Numbered from the stretch's first letter, positions 17,764 to 26,084 are shown. The stretch is 64,000 nt of DNA from Dawidia soli (GCF_018598185.1 NZ_JAHESC010000040.1:1-64000); one strand, 5' to 3'. The notes: generated by a model not told the origin, from the sequence alone. Made by a program: numbers and translations.

Positions 17764-19151
17764 AGGTTTGTGGCTTTGGGGTCAATGATGAGGATCGTGC
17801 GGTTGGTGGCACGCAGGTATTCTTTGGCGGTCTTTTTGACGACATCGGGCGTGACCTTTTTGAATTCGCTTTCCAGCAGGTTGATGCGGTTGGGATCATC
17901 ATCAAATAGGGCAAAAGAGGCCAGCAGGTCTGCGCGGCCGAAACCCGAGAGGCGATCCATGGTGTCGTACAGGTCGGAGCGGACTTTTACCAGCGCGAGG
18001 TCTACATCTTCCTGCGACACGGCATCGAGTTCCAGGATAGCCTGATCAAACTGGTGAATGATCGAGTCTGCCGGCAGGGCATTGTCGTAGATCAGGTTCG
18101 CCATCCATACCATCGGGCCGTTATAGTTATACATATTACCGAGGTAGTTGATGCCGCCGTTCACACGGTCGGTGTAGCCCTTGTCTTGCACGATGCGTTG
18201 TGCAAGCTTGCTGTCGTTACCTTGTACCAGCAGCTGGTCGATCAGGCCCATGGCAAAATACTCCGGTGTGTTGCGTTCCGGCATCTTATAGGCAATGGCG
18301 ATGGCCGGTTTGCTGGCCAGCTTATCTTCTTTGATGTGCCGCTTCTCTTGCTGCTGCACCGGCTCGCTGATGTCGGGCTTCGCCGGCAGTGTTGCCGCGG
18401 GCAGGGGAGCGAAGTATTGCTGCACCCACTTTTTGGCTTCTTCCGTGGTAAAGTCGCCTACGATCGTGATGACCGCGTTGTTCGGAGCATAGTATGTCTT
18501 AAAGAACTTATCGACATCTTCCAGCTTGGCCGAGTCGAGGTCTTTCAGGTCGCCGTAAAAGTTGTGGGCGTTGTACCAGTTCTCGTTAGCATACTGCGGC
18601 ATGTCCAGCCAGGGAAATCCGCCGTAGGGTTGGTTGAGCACGTTTACTTTTACTTCGTTCTTGACAACGCCCTGCTGGTTGGTAAGATTCTCCTGCGTGA
18701 TGGCCAGACCCTTCATACGGTCGGCTTCCGCCCACAGGGCCGTTTCGAGCTTGTGTGCCGGCATAACCTCAAAATAATTGGTAAAGTCAAAACGCGTCGA
18801 GCCGTTTAGCAGGCCGCCGTTCTGTTGCACCAATTTGATGAACTCCATTTTGCCCAGGTTCTCCGAACCCTGAAACATCATGTGTTCGAACAAGTGTGCA
18901 AAGCCGGTGCGGTCCTTCGGCTCGATGCGAAAGCCGATGTTATAGTATACCGCCACCACCACGGTCGGAGCATGGTGGTCTTCTGAGAGCACAACACGCA
19001 AGCCGTTGTCCAGCTTGTAGTACTCTACGGGTACACGAAAGGAGGATGCATCCGCCGTCTCTTGTTTCGCCTCGTGACCGGAGCATGCTGCCAGCACGAG
19101 CGCCAGCACGGCCGCCGGCCAGGCGTGTAAGGGTATTCTGGATCGATTCAT
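17760..19151 (-). CDS. M16 zinc peptidase lipoprotein, catalytic partner
   Basis: A 463-residue insulinase-family peptidase. The N-terminus has a lipobox (ALVLAACSG), so it is membrane-anchored. The inverted zinc motif HLFEH is in GFAHLFEHMMFQGSENLG (about residues 84-102); the downstream Glu ligand is expected in the following helix region (NEVKVNVLNQPYGG). The C-terminal half contains the usual IVQDKGYTDRVNGG segment. It overlaps the inactive partner by 4 bases and is translated first. It probably degrades peptides at the cell envelope; substrate unknown. Confidence 0.9.
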   Translation of the reverse strand: MNRSRIPLHAWPAAVLALVLAACSGHEAKQETADASSFRVPVEYYKLDNGLRVVLSEDHHAPTVVVAVYYNIGFRIEPKDRTGFAHLFEHMMFQGSENLGKMEFIKLVQQNGGLLNGSTRFDFTNYFEVMPAHKLETALWAEADRMKGLAITQENLTNQQGVVKNEVKVNVLNQPYGGFPWLDMPQYANENWYNAHNFYGDLKDLDSAKLEDVDKFFKTYYAPNNAVITIVGDFTTEEAKKWVQQYFAPLPAATLPAKPDISEPVQQQEKRHIKEDKLASKPAIAIAYKMPERNTPEYFAMGLIDQLLVQGNDSKLAQRIVQDKGYTDRVNGGINYLGNMYNYNGPMVWMANLIYDNALPADSIIHQFDQAILELDAVSQEDVDLALVKVRSDLYDTMDRLSGFGRADLLASFALFDDDPNRINLLESEFKKVTPDVVKKTAKEYLRATNRTILIIDPKATNL

Positions 19152-19156
19152 GGGTT

Positions 19157-19170
19157 AACTATATATAGTT
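19157..19170. other. AACTATATATAGTT palindrome before the M16 operon
   Basis: A perfect 14-base palindrome 6 bases upstream of the M16 lipoprotein ATG, flanked by TTAACC-like half sites. It could be an operator or a leader hairpin; AT-rich palindromes also arise by chance. Confidence 0.3.
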
Positions 19171-19320
19171 TGGTTAATGATGACGAAAAATATAAAATCG
19201 TTTGTTAAACCGTGGTAATTATTTTTGATGGGCTCGCCGGAACAGGGGAGAGACGGTAGTAATAAGAATAAGTTACACCGGCTTGGGGGATATACTTTGC
19301 GATAATTGTAAATTCTTCCC

Positions 19321-20559
19321 TTATCGGTGTTGAATGGTTGCGGCGATCTGCCGCGCGGCCAGGTGAGAGGTAGTCCATGCGGCCTGGAAATTAAACCCGC
19401 CGGTTTCGCCGTCGATATTTAATACCTCGCCCGCGAAGAACAGATTTTTTACCACCCTGCTTTCTAAGGTCTCGGGGTTGATCTCTTTCAGGTCCACACC
19501 GCCACAGGTCACAAACTCTTCCTTAAAGGTCGTCTTCCCTTTTATCTGGAAGGGGCAGCGAATGAGATATTCCAGTAATTTATTCAGATTCTTCTGCGGC
19601 AATTCCGCCCAGATCCTGGATTCGTCAATCGTGGCAAGCGTACAGAGCTTTTGCCACAACCGTTGTGGCAGCGAAAAGAGCGGATGGCTGTAGATCCGTT
19701 GCTTGCCGTGCGCGGCCTTGTGTTCTTGCAGCAGTTGACGCGTAGCCTCCTCTTGCGCCGGCCCGATCCAGCTGACCAGTGCGGTGCATTGGTAGTGGGC
19801 TTCGTGCAGGTAGGCGGCAGCCCAGGCAGAAAGTCTGATCACCGCCGGGCCACTCAAGCCCCAGTGTGTGATCAACACCGGGCCGGTCTCCGAGAACTTC
19901 GTCGTGGCGATGCGCACCTCGGCATGCGGAACCGCAATGCCCATCAGATCACGAAAGTCCTTTTGCGAATCATTTAACGTAAATAAGGAGGGTATCGGGC
20001 GCACTACGGTATGGCCAAGCGCCGCCAGCCATTGATAGGCCTGCGGGTTGGCATGGCCACCTGTCGCAACCAGTACCTGGTGTGCCTGGAGTGTCATACC
20101 GTGTTGCGTCGTGAGGGAGAAATGTGCCGGGCCCGGCTGCACCGTAACTTCGCCGGTACCGACTTCGATAGCGACACGGTGGCGTTGTGCTTCGCGCCGA
20201 AAGCAGTCGATGATCGTCTCCGAGCTGTCGGTGTCGGGAAACATGCGGCCGTCGTCTTCGACTTTCAGGTTTACACCCCGGGAGGCGAACCAGGCCACGG
20301 TGTCTTTTGCCTGGAACGCCCGGAAGAGGTTCTTCAGCAGTTTTTCGCCGCGGGGATAGTGGCGGGACAGGGGCCCGGGCTCAAAACAGGCATGGGTAAC
20401 GTTGCAGCGGCCGCCGCCCGAGATGCGGACTTTTGAGAGAAGCTTGTTGGATTTTTCGAGAATGAGAATGCGGCTGCCCGGTTTCATTTCGGCTGTCTGC
20501 AGGGCGCCAAAAAAACCTGCAGCTCCGCCACCGATCACCGCCAGGTCGTAGACTTGCAT
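19321..20559 (-). CDS. HI0933/YhiN-family FAD-dependent oxidoreductase
   Basis: A 412-residue flavoprotein. The N-terminal Rossmann motif GGGAAGFFGAL and ISGGGRCNVTH are the hallmark of the HI0933 (BaiN/YhiN) family. The segment VATGGHANPQAYQWLAALGH and the C-terminal FAGEVLNIDGETGGFNFQAAW (FAD-binding) are also typical. Family members are poorly characterised; BaiN has been linked to bile-acid dehydroxylation in gut bacteria, but no such role is implied here. The ATG at 20559 is used; a TTG two codons upstream is less likely because the -7 promoter element ends only 3 bases before the ATG. Confidence 0.9.
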   Translation of the reverse strand: MQVYDLAVIGGGAAGFFGALQTAEMKPGSRILILEKSNKLLSKVRISGGGRCNVTHACFEPGPLSRHYPRGEKLLKNLFRAFQAKDTVAWFASRGVNLKVEDDGRMFPDTDSSETIIDCFRREAQRHRVAIEVGTGEVTVQPGPAHFSLTTQHGMTLQAHQVLVATGGHANPQAYQWLAALGHTVVRPIPSLFTLNDSQKDFRDLMGIAVPHAEVRIATTKFSETGPVLITHWGLSGPAVIRLSAWAAAYLHEAHYQCTALVSWIGPAQEEATRQLLQEHKAAHGKQRIYSHPLFSLPQRLWQKLCTLATIDESRIWAELPQKNLNKLLEYLIRCPFQIKGKTTFKEEFVTCGGVDLKEINPETLESRVVKNLFFAGEVLNIDGETGGFNFQAAWTTSHLAARQIAATIQHR

Positions 20560-20562
20560 GGC

Positions 20563-20593
20563 CAAATGTAAAGGGCCGGAACACGTAAATCAA
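20563..20593 (-). promoter_or_regulatory. Full TTG-N20-TACATTTG promoter of the HI0933-type gene
   Basis: The minus strand has TTG (20591-20593), a 20-base spacer, then TACATTTG (20563-20570). This is an exact -33/-7 pair of the Bacteroidota housekeeping type. Only 3 bases separate it from the ATG, which predicts a leaderless or nearly leaderless message. Confidence 0.6.
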
Positions 20594-20617
20594 TCCCCTC
20601 CTGTAACCAGGAGGGGA
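20594..20617. terminator. Hairpin TCCCCTCCTG-TAAC-CAGGAGGGGA
   Basis: A perfect 10-base stem with a 4-base loop between the degenerate-receiver gene and the flavoprotein gene. It can end the upstream minus-strand transcript. The T-run is poor (ATTGATTT), and the sequence resembles dispersed intergenic hairpins. Confidence 0.55.
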
Positions 20618-20695
20618 CCGACCTAATCAGAGGGGGAAGTGTTTATTGTGTAGAGAGGGTCTTTACGAAAACCAATTATAAAAGATGGCGCTTAA

Positions 20696-21106
20696 CTAAT
20701 TAAGCCGGGTATTAGAAAGCAGGTCGTTCCAATCCTTGTCTGCTTCAGGCTTCACACGTTCCTGCACGATGTTCGCCAGACGGTCGTCGACGTCACGTTC
20801 TACAAGCGTAGCGGCGACACCCAGGGCGTTTCCTAAATGGAGAGTTTTTTCGTTTACTTCATCGGCAATAAAGATAACGGGGGTATTACGGTTAACGGAG
20901 TGGGTACGGATTGATCTTACTAGCTCGAATCCTGTGACCACAGGCAGGTCAGTGCCGCAGATTATGAGATCGAAATGTTCGATTCGCGAGGTTAGGAGCC
21001 CATCCAAACCAGACTCGGTGTGAAGCACAACGGGATTACATCCGCTAAGCACTGACTTTATCTGCACAACTGTGTCTTTCTGCCTGTGAACCACAAGTAT
21101 TTTCAT
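20696..21106 (-). CDS. Degenerate (pseudo-) receiver-domain protein
   Basis: A 136-residue single-domain protein with the CheY/receiver pattern: ILVVH strand, FDLIICGTDLPVVTGFELV, NTPVIFIADEVNEK. All phosphorylation residues are altered. The N-terminal acidic pair is His7-Arg8, the phospho-acceptor position four residues before the conserved Pro55 is Gly51, the switch Thr is Ala81 and the conserved Lys is Glu103. It should therefore not be phosphorylated in the usual way, but may still bind a kinase or regulator. It lies next to a kinase/NarL operon but has a separate 248-base upstream region. The start is the Met at the first beta strand; ten more codons are open upstream. Confidence 0.75.
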   Translation of the reverse strand: MKILVVHRQKDTVVQIKSVLSGCNPVVLHTESGLDGLLTSRIEHFDLIICGTDLPVVTGFELVRSIRTHSVNRNTPVIFIADEVNEKTLHLGNALGVAATLVERDVDDRLANIVQERVKPEADKDWNDLLSNTRLN

Positions 21107-21354
21107 TACTTCTAGGAGTGCTGAGTTAAACATCACCTGATCGTGTTGATCGTGTAATTCCTTGAACCTTTTATGAAAGTTCGCGAATTGATCCCGATCG
21201 TTCCGGCAGAAGTGGACCGACGCGATGATTGTTGAAACAATGATCCGGCGAAAACCGTGAAAAAGAGATGAATAGGTAGTTACCGACGGAAGGGCGCTGG
21301 TAAAAAAGTACCATAAAAATAGTACAATTGTACTAGGCCACCTTTTTGGGGAAA

Positions 21355-22005
21355 TTAGCTCACAATCCCGGCTTCGTACGCAAACTTGACCAGGCCGACT
21401 GTATTATTAACACCGATCTTGTCCATCATGTTCACGCGGTGATTGCGTACCGTGTTCTCGCTCAGCGAGAGTTTTTGTCCGATCTCGCGTATCGTCAGCT
21501 CGCGACAGATCAACACCAGAATCTCCTTCTCGCGCTCGGTTAGCTCGGCGCTGCGAAACTGCGGGCGCTGCCCTGACTTGCGTTCCGTAACGTTCTTGCG
21601 CAGCACGGCCGCCACCAGGTCGTTGTGATAAAAGTCCTTCTCAATAACGGCGTAGATCGCCTTTTCGAGCTCGTCCGGCTCGGTGTTCTTCAGCAGGAAG
21701 GCATGCACACCCATTTCCATCATGTGGAGGATGTATTTGTTGCTGTCGTGCATGGTCAGGATGATGATCTTGACCTCGGGGTGTTTCTTGATAAGCTGTT
21801 CGCAGGTCTCGGCGCCGTCCATCACGGGCATCTGCAGGTCTACGATCGCCACATCGGGTTGCTCGTACTTGATGAGCGTCAGCAGCTCCTTACCGTTCTC
21901 GGCGTCCTTTACTTCCAGCACACGGTGAAACGACCGCAGCAGGTTTACCATGGCTTTCCGGAAGAGCGTATGATCGTCGGCGATGTAAACTTTATACTTT
22001 TTCAT
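21355..22005 (-). CDS. NarL/FixJ-family response regulator
   Basis: A 216-residue two-component regulator. The receiver domain has the acidic pair Asp10-Asp11, phospho-acceptor Asp56 in VAIVDLQMPVMDG, Thr in IIILTMHDS and Lys in AFLLKNTEP. The C-terminal LuxR-type helix-turn-helix is about residues 145-205 (LTEREKEILVLICRELTIREIG, LSENTVRNHRVNMMDKI). It is partner of the kinase just upstream, whose 3' end overlaps this start by 14 bases. The start is placed at MKKYKVYIADDH. Confidence 0.93.
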   Translation of the reverse strand: MKKYKVYIADDHTLFRKAMVNLLRSFHRVLEVKDAENGKELLTLIKYEQPDVAIVDLQMPVMDGAETCEQLIKKHPEVKIIILTMHDSNKYILHMMEMGVHAFLLKNTEPDELEKAIYAVIEKDFYHNDLVAAVLRKNVTERKSGQRPQFRSAELTEREKEILVLICRELTIREIGQKLSLSENTVRNHRVNMMDKIGVNNTVGLVKFAYEAGIVS

Positions 22006-22789
22006 ACGGGATAACCAGGGTGATTTTGCTTCCATGCGAGCGTGTCGTGTCAAACTCTACCGTCGCGCCCAGCAGGCGCGCGCGGTTCTGAATGTTGAAC
22101 AGGCCCAGTCCCTTGCCACTTTGTGACGAGTTTTTGATAATTCCCGGATCAAATCCCACGCCATTATCCTCCACGGACAGTTGCAGATTGTGGCTCGCAT
22201 GCATCTGCACGGAAATTTCCGTTGCCTGCGAGTGCTTCAGGGCGTTGTTAAGCAGCTCCTGAACAATGCGGTACAACATCAGCTCGCGGCTTTTTTCAAA
22301 GCTTCTGACTTCTCCTTGCTCTATGCAATGTATGGGCAGAAGGGATGTCGCGTGAAACCGCTCACATAATTCCTTCACGGCATGCGAGAAACCGAACTTC
22401 TCCAGCGTGGAGGGCATCAGGTCGCGGCTGATGCGTCGCACCGATCCGATCGTGTCGTCCAGCATTTGCTTGGATTGCTCCAGCGCCTCGGAGTTGGAAC
22501 CGAGCCGCGCCATGGTGGTGATACCCACCCGGATGGTCGAGAGCATGGCCCCGATGCTGTCGTGCAGCTCGCCGGCCAGGCGTCGTCGTTCGTTCTCTTG
22601 CGACTCCAGGGCCGCTTCCATCATCTTTTGCTGGTAGGTAAGCTCGAGCTGCTGCCGCTTGAACTGCTCCTGGATCATCTTCTTCTGGTAAAATACCATG
22701 AACAGGATAATGGCAATCGCCAGGAAGAGCATGCCTACGGTTCCAATAGCGATGATGAGGGCGATTTGATATTCCGAAGGTCCTGCCAT
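21992..22789 (-). CDS. HisKA_3-type sensor histidine kinase
   Basis: A 265-residue membrane kinase: one transmembrane helix (about residues 8-34), a short coiled coil, the dimerisation/phospho-acceptor helix ENERRRLAGELHDSIGAML with His76, and a HATPase_c domain (about 165-262) with VEDNGVGFDPG and GKGLGLFNIQNRA. This NarX/DesK-like class pairs with NarL-type regulators, here encoded immediately downstream. It has no extracellular sensing domain, so input may come from the overlapping upstream membrane protein. Confidence 0.93.
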   Translation of the reverse strand: MAGPSEYQIALIIAIGTVGMLFLAIAIILFMVFYQKKMIQEQFKRQQLELTYQQKMMEAALESQENERRRLAGELHDSIGAMLSTIRVGITTMARLGSNSEALEQSKQMLDDTIGSVRRISRDLMPSTLEKFGFSHAVKELCERFHATSLLPIHCIEQGEVRSFEKSRELMLYRIVQELLNNALKHSQATEISVQMHASHNLQLSVEDNGVGFDPGIIKNSSQSGKGLGLFNIQNRARLLGATVEFDTTRSHGSKITLVIPYEKV

Positions 22790-23409
22790 AGTCCGATCAT
22801 TACAACCAAAAGTTGTATGACATTCATGATGTTGTGAAAAGTCCAGTAAATCAATAAATCATTATGCAGAACTTCAACTAAATACGTCGTAAAAAGATAA
22901 AGAAATAACGTTCCAGCATTAAAAATCAGCATACCGGCATTGAACCAGAACATCGGCACGCGGTGCAGATGCTGTACGGGTAGGTCTACCATGAGGCGGT
23001 AGAAATACAAAATGCTATAAAACAGGAATACGATCGCACTGAACGTGTAGTTGTACGTATTGATCTCATCCTTTTGCACGAAACAAAGGTTTGATACGGC
23101 AAACACCAGGTACAAAAGGCCCACGATCGTGAAACCGCGATGGTACCGGCCGTTGAGGGCCTTGTCGTATAGCAAGCTTAGCGGAATAAAGGAGACAATG
23201 CCGTAAATGGCACTGGCGATGTTTACTTCCTTGCCGCGCAACGTGAGGATATCGGCCATCTGATCATTGAGAAAACTCAGCAGGAAGGTCAGTCCCAGCA
23301 ACTTGACCTCGGCCTGTCGTTTATCGAAATAGATAAACGACAGGACCGTTACCAGGGCTGCCAGGACTGTTTGAACTTTAAACGTTAACAGGTAGGTCTC
23401 CAACGTCAT
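22735..23409 (-). CDS. Multi-helix membrane protein upstream of the kinase
   Basis: A 224-residue protein with about seven hydrophobic segments (around 10-28, 36-52, 64-80, 93-110, 118-138, 150-172, 188-207) and no recognised domain. Its 3' end overlaps the kinase gene by 55 bases, so expression is coupled. The topology and position suggest the sensory or input component of the kinase/NarL system, a 7TM-like sensor split from its kinase; this is inference. Comparable small 7TM proteins are found beside DesK-type kinases in this phylum. Confidence 0.65.
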   Translation of the reverse strand: MTLETYLLTFKVQTVLAALVTVLSFIYFDKRQAEVKLLGLTFLLSFLNDQMADILTLRGKEVNIASAIYGIVSFIPLSLLYDKALNGRYHRGFTIVGLLYLVFAVSNLCFVQKDEINTYNYTFSAIVFLFYSILYFYRLMVDLPVQHLHRVPMFWFNAGMLIFNAGTLFLYLFTTYLVEVLHNDLLIYWTFHNIMNVIQLLVVMIGLWQDLRNIKSPSSSLLEP

Positions 23410-23432
23410 TGGGTGCGGTGCTTACAAAACGC

Positions 23433-23807
23433 TTAGGGGCAATAAGGGGGACACTGAAGTCCTTTATCATAGGGATTTTGGGCGTCCATTACCTTCATGG
23501 CAGCGGCATCCGTGCCGGTTGATTTTGCCGTAGCCTTGATCGTACCGTCTTCGTAGGTAGGATAAAGCACCAGCTGAACGGTCTTTTTGTTCGGGTCAGC
23601 CTCTGTCGGCTTCAGGGCCAGGTAAAAGGTGATGCCGGTGGTACCTTCTTCCGACAGCATCTTCAGCAGCGCGTCACGACCATAGAAGACCGCCTTTGTG
23701 TCCACCAGTTTGTCTTTCCGCATCACGCGGTCATACTCGTCGATCCATTTCTGCGCTTCGCCGGCATCTATCTGGCGGCCAACATTTGGTTTAAACTCTT
23801 TTGCCAT
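23433..23807 (-). CDS. Hypothetical cytoplasmic protein
   Basis: A 124-residue protein with no signal peptide or membrane helix and no family I recognise. The N-terminal region is predicted helical (DAGEAQKWIDEYDRVMRKDK). The middle (GITFYLALKPTEADPNKKTVQLVLYP) looks like a beta sheet. The C-terminus is LQCPPYCP, with two cysteines that could bind metal or form a disulfide. It lies just upstream of the membrane protein/kinase/regulator operon (gap 23 bases) and may be its first gene. Confidence 0.6.
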   Translation of the reverse strand: MAKEFKPNVGRQIDAGEAQKWIDEYDRVMRKDKLVDTKAVFYGRDALLKMLSEEGTTGITFYLALKPTEADPNKKTVQLVLYPTYEDGTIKATAKSTGTDAAAMKVMDAQNPYDKGLQCPPYCP

Positions 23808-23874
23808 AAATTTTAATTGTTGAGGTTAAGTGAAACATGGCCGTAAAGTATTGAAAAATTTTTAATGTAATTTT

Positions 23875-23901
23875 TTGGTCCCTATACGAACCTTACTTTA
23901 G
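23875..23901 (+). promoter_or_regulatory. Candidate promoter of the trans-sulfuration gene
   Basis: TTG (23875-23877), a 16-base spacer, then TACTTTAG (23894-23901), one mismatch from TAnnTTTG, and 8 bases to the ATG. The spacing is slightly short. Confidence 0.35.
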
Positions 23902-23909
23902 TAGCATAT

Positions 23910-25049
23910 ATGATACACGGCAAAACTTCTAAACTCACCCAAAGTATTCATGCCGGCTCGCATGAGTACCTGGCCCATGGGGGCGTAGTGACCCCCATCT
24001 TTCCATCGTCAGCCTACGACAACGAGGGGGGCGGCCCATTGCAGTATCCCCGGTACTTTAATATACCCAACCAGCGGGCAGTGGCGGGCAAGGTCGCTGC
24101 ACTTGAGAACGCCGAGGCCGGCGTGGTCTTTTCCTCCGGCATGGCGGCAATCCTGACAACCCTCTTCAGTCTGCTCAAGAGCGGCGATCACGCTGTTTTC
24201 CAGCGCGACCTGTACGGCGGTACGCACCACGCCCTGGCACAGGAAATGCCCCGCTTTGGTATCGCCTACACATTGGTGGACGGCGCTGATCCTGCCAACT
24301 TCGAAAAAGCCATTCGCCCCGAGACGCGCCTGCTCTACATCGAGACGCCTTCCAACCCCACGCTCAAGATAACCGATATCCGGGCCGTGGCCGCCATCGC
24401 GCGCCGCCATGGCCTTTTGACCCTCATCGACAACACCTTTGCTTCGCCCGTCAACCAGAATCCCATCGATCTGGGCATTGACATCGTGCTGCACAGCGGC
24501 ACCAAGTATATCGGCGGGCACAGCGATCTCTGCTGCGGTTTTGCCGTAACGACCCAGGACCTTACACAGCGTATTCTGGCCAGCGCCGTGAACTACGGCG
24601 GTAGCCTCGATGCCCACACCGCCTGGCTTGTCGAGCGAAGCCTGAAGACCATTGTGCTGCGTGTGCGCCAGCAAAATGAAAATGCACTGGCCATCGCCCG
24701 GTACCTGAAGACCGACGATCGCATCGGCCGGGTGTATTATCCCGGCCTGGAAGACCATCCCGACCATGCCATCGCCAAGGCGCAAATGCCGGGAGGCTTC
24801 GGCGGCATGCTTTCGTTTGAGGTAAAACGTGATGCGCAGGCATTCATGAGTAAGCTGGCACTGATCCAGCGCGCGGCCAGCCTGGGTGGTATCGAGTCGA
24901 CCATTATCAGCCCGGCGCGTACCTCACACGTTAAATTGAGCGCCGACGAACGGAAGGCCATCGGCGTCACAGACGGACTGGTGCGCTTGTCTACGGGCAT
25001 TGAAGAGGCCGGCGATCTGATAGACGATATTAAGCAGGCACTCGCATGA
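23910..25049 (+). CDS. PLP-dependent trans-sulfuration enzyme
   Basis: A 379-residue Cys/Met-metabolism PLP enzyme (cystathionine gamma-synthase / beta- or gamma-lyase / methionine gamma-lyase group). Landmarks are SSGMAAI, the PLP-phosphate region YGGTHH, ETPSNPTLKI, DNTFASPVNQNPIDLGID, the PLP lysine in HSGTKYIGGHSD, and STGIEEAGDLIDDI at the C-terminus. The exact reaction cannot be told from the sequence. It overlaps the following GNAT gene by 4 bases. Confidence 0.88.
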   Translation: MIHGKTSKLTQSIHAGSHEYLAHGGVVTPIFPSSAYDNEGGGPLQYPRYFNIPNQRAVAGKVAALENAEAGVVFSSGMAAILTTLFSLLKSGDHAVFQRDLYGGTHHALAQEMPRFGIAYTLVDGADPANFEKAIRPETRLLYIETPSNPTLKITDIRAVAAIARRHGLLTLIDNTFASPVNQNPIDLGIDIVLHSGTKYIGGHSDLCCGFAVTTQDLTQRILASAVNYGGSLDAHTAWLVERSLKTIVLRVRQQNENALAIARYLKTDDRIGRVYYPGLEDHPDHAIAKAQMPGGFGGMLSFEVKRDAQAFMSKLALIQRAASLGGIESTIISPARTSHVKLSADERKAIGVTDGLVRLSTGIEEAGDLIDDIKQALA

Positions 25050-25498
25050 TCACGACCAGACGCGCTACGCCCGCCGACATTCCTGTGCTGATCGATTTTC
25101 AGCAGCGGCTGGCGCAAGAGACAGAGAACATCGCGCTCGACGCAGTGGTATTGCAACAAGGCTTGCAGAATTTAATGGCCGATCCCGCCAAGGGTTTTTA
25201 CGTCGTGGCCGAACTGGACGGTGCCATCGCCGGCTGTCACATGGTGACGTACGAATGGAGCGAATGGCGCAACGGTACCGTGTGGTGGCTGCACTCCCTG
25301 TATGTGCCGGTGGCATACCGCCAGCGTGGCGTGTTCCGGGCGATGTTCCAGGCGCTCACAAAAACCGTGGAGGCCGACCCCTCGCTGCGCGGCCTGCGGT
25401 TGTATGTCGACAAGACAAATGCCCGCGCCATGCGTGTGTACGATGCCATGGACATGAACGGCGAGCACTATACAGTATACGAAAAGATGAAATCATGA
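25046..25498 (+). CDS. GNAT-family N-acetyltransferase
   Basis: A 150-residue acetyl-CoA-dependent transferase. The GNAT core is visible: beta strand WWLHSLYVPVAYRQRGVFRAMF (motif A with the R/QxxGxx acetyl-CoA loop QRGVFR) and the C-terminal DKTNARAMRVYDAMDM (motif B). The substrate is unknown. It is coupled by ATGA overlaps to the PLP enzyme before and to tag after. The tag gene starts in the last codons of this one. Confidence 0.82.
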   Translation: MITTRRATPADIPVLIDFQQRLAQETENIALDAVVLQQGLQNLMADPAKGFYVVAELDGAIAGCHMVTYEWSEWRNGTVWWLHSLYVPVAYRQRGVFRAMFQALTKTVEADPSLRGLRLYVDKTNARAMRVYDAMDMNGEHYTVYEKMKS

Positions 25499-26067
25499 AA
25501 GAGAAAAACCGATGCGGCTGGTGCCTGGGGTTTGATGCGTATATCCGCTACCACGACGAAGAGTGGGGCGAGCCTGTGCACGACGACAACATACATTTTG
25601 AATTCCTCATCCTCGAAGGCGCGCAGGCCGGCCTGAGCTGGTCCACGATCTTAAAGAAACGCGATGGCTACCGCAAGGCGTTTGCCGGCTTTGATCCGAC
25701 AAAGGTTGCGCGCTTTACAGAAGCAAAGCTGGAAAAGCTCCTGCTGGATCCCGGTATCATTCGCAACCGCCTGAAGGTGTATGCGGCTGTAAATAATGCC
25801 AAACGATTCCTGGAAGTTCAGGAAGAGTTCGGTACGTTCGACAAATACATCTGGAGTTTTGTCGGCGGCAAACCCATCGTCAATAAATGGAAATCGCTCG
25901 GCGAAGTGCCGGCCACCACACCCGAGTCCGACGCACTGAGCAAGGACCTGATCAAACGCGGGTTTAAGTTTGTCGGCAGCACGGTGATCTATGCCCACAT
26001 GCAAGCGTGCGGTCTGGTAAACGACCACCTGGTGGACTGCTGGAAGCGGGCTTCGCGAAAGAAATAG
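25495..26067 (+). CDS. tag: DNA-3-methyladenine glycosylase I
   Basis: A 190-residue Tag enzyme that removes N3-methyladenine from alkylated DNA, starting base excision repair. The N-terminus RCGWCLGFDAYIRYHDEEWG contains the family motif and zinc ligands (Cys7, His20). EGAQAGLSWSTILKKR carries the conserved catalytic Glu, and the C-terminal QACGLVNDHLVDC supplies the second His/Cys pair of the zinc snap. The ATG at 25495 overlaps the GNAT stop. A long open frame upstream belongs to the GNAT gene read in another frame. It ends at a strong hairpin. Confidence 0.93.
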   Translation: MKEKNRCGWCLGFDAYIRYHDEEWGEPVHDDNIHFEFLILEGAQAGLSWSTILKKRDGYRKAFAGFDPTKVARFTEAKLEKLLLDPGIIRNRLKVYAAVNNAKRFLEVQEEFGTFDKYIWSFVGGKPIVNKWKSLGEVPATTPESDALSKDLIKRGFKFVGSTVIYAHMQACGLVNDHLVDCWKRASRKK

Positions 26068-26084
26068 TACGCGAAGGGATCAAC

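Noticed and set aside
23433-23807. Cysteines in LQCPPYCP as a peptide pheromone or bacteriocin core
   Set aside because: No leader or double-Gly motif and no processing or transport gene nearby; a metal or disulfide role is simpler.
24009-24785. 258-codon minus-strand frame inside the PLP enzyme gene
   Set aside because: Shadow of a well-recognised enzyme; no start context or motif.
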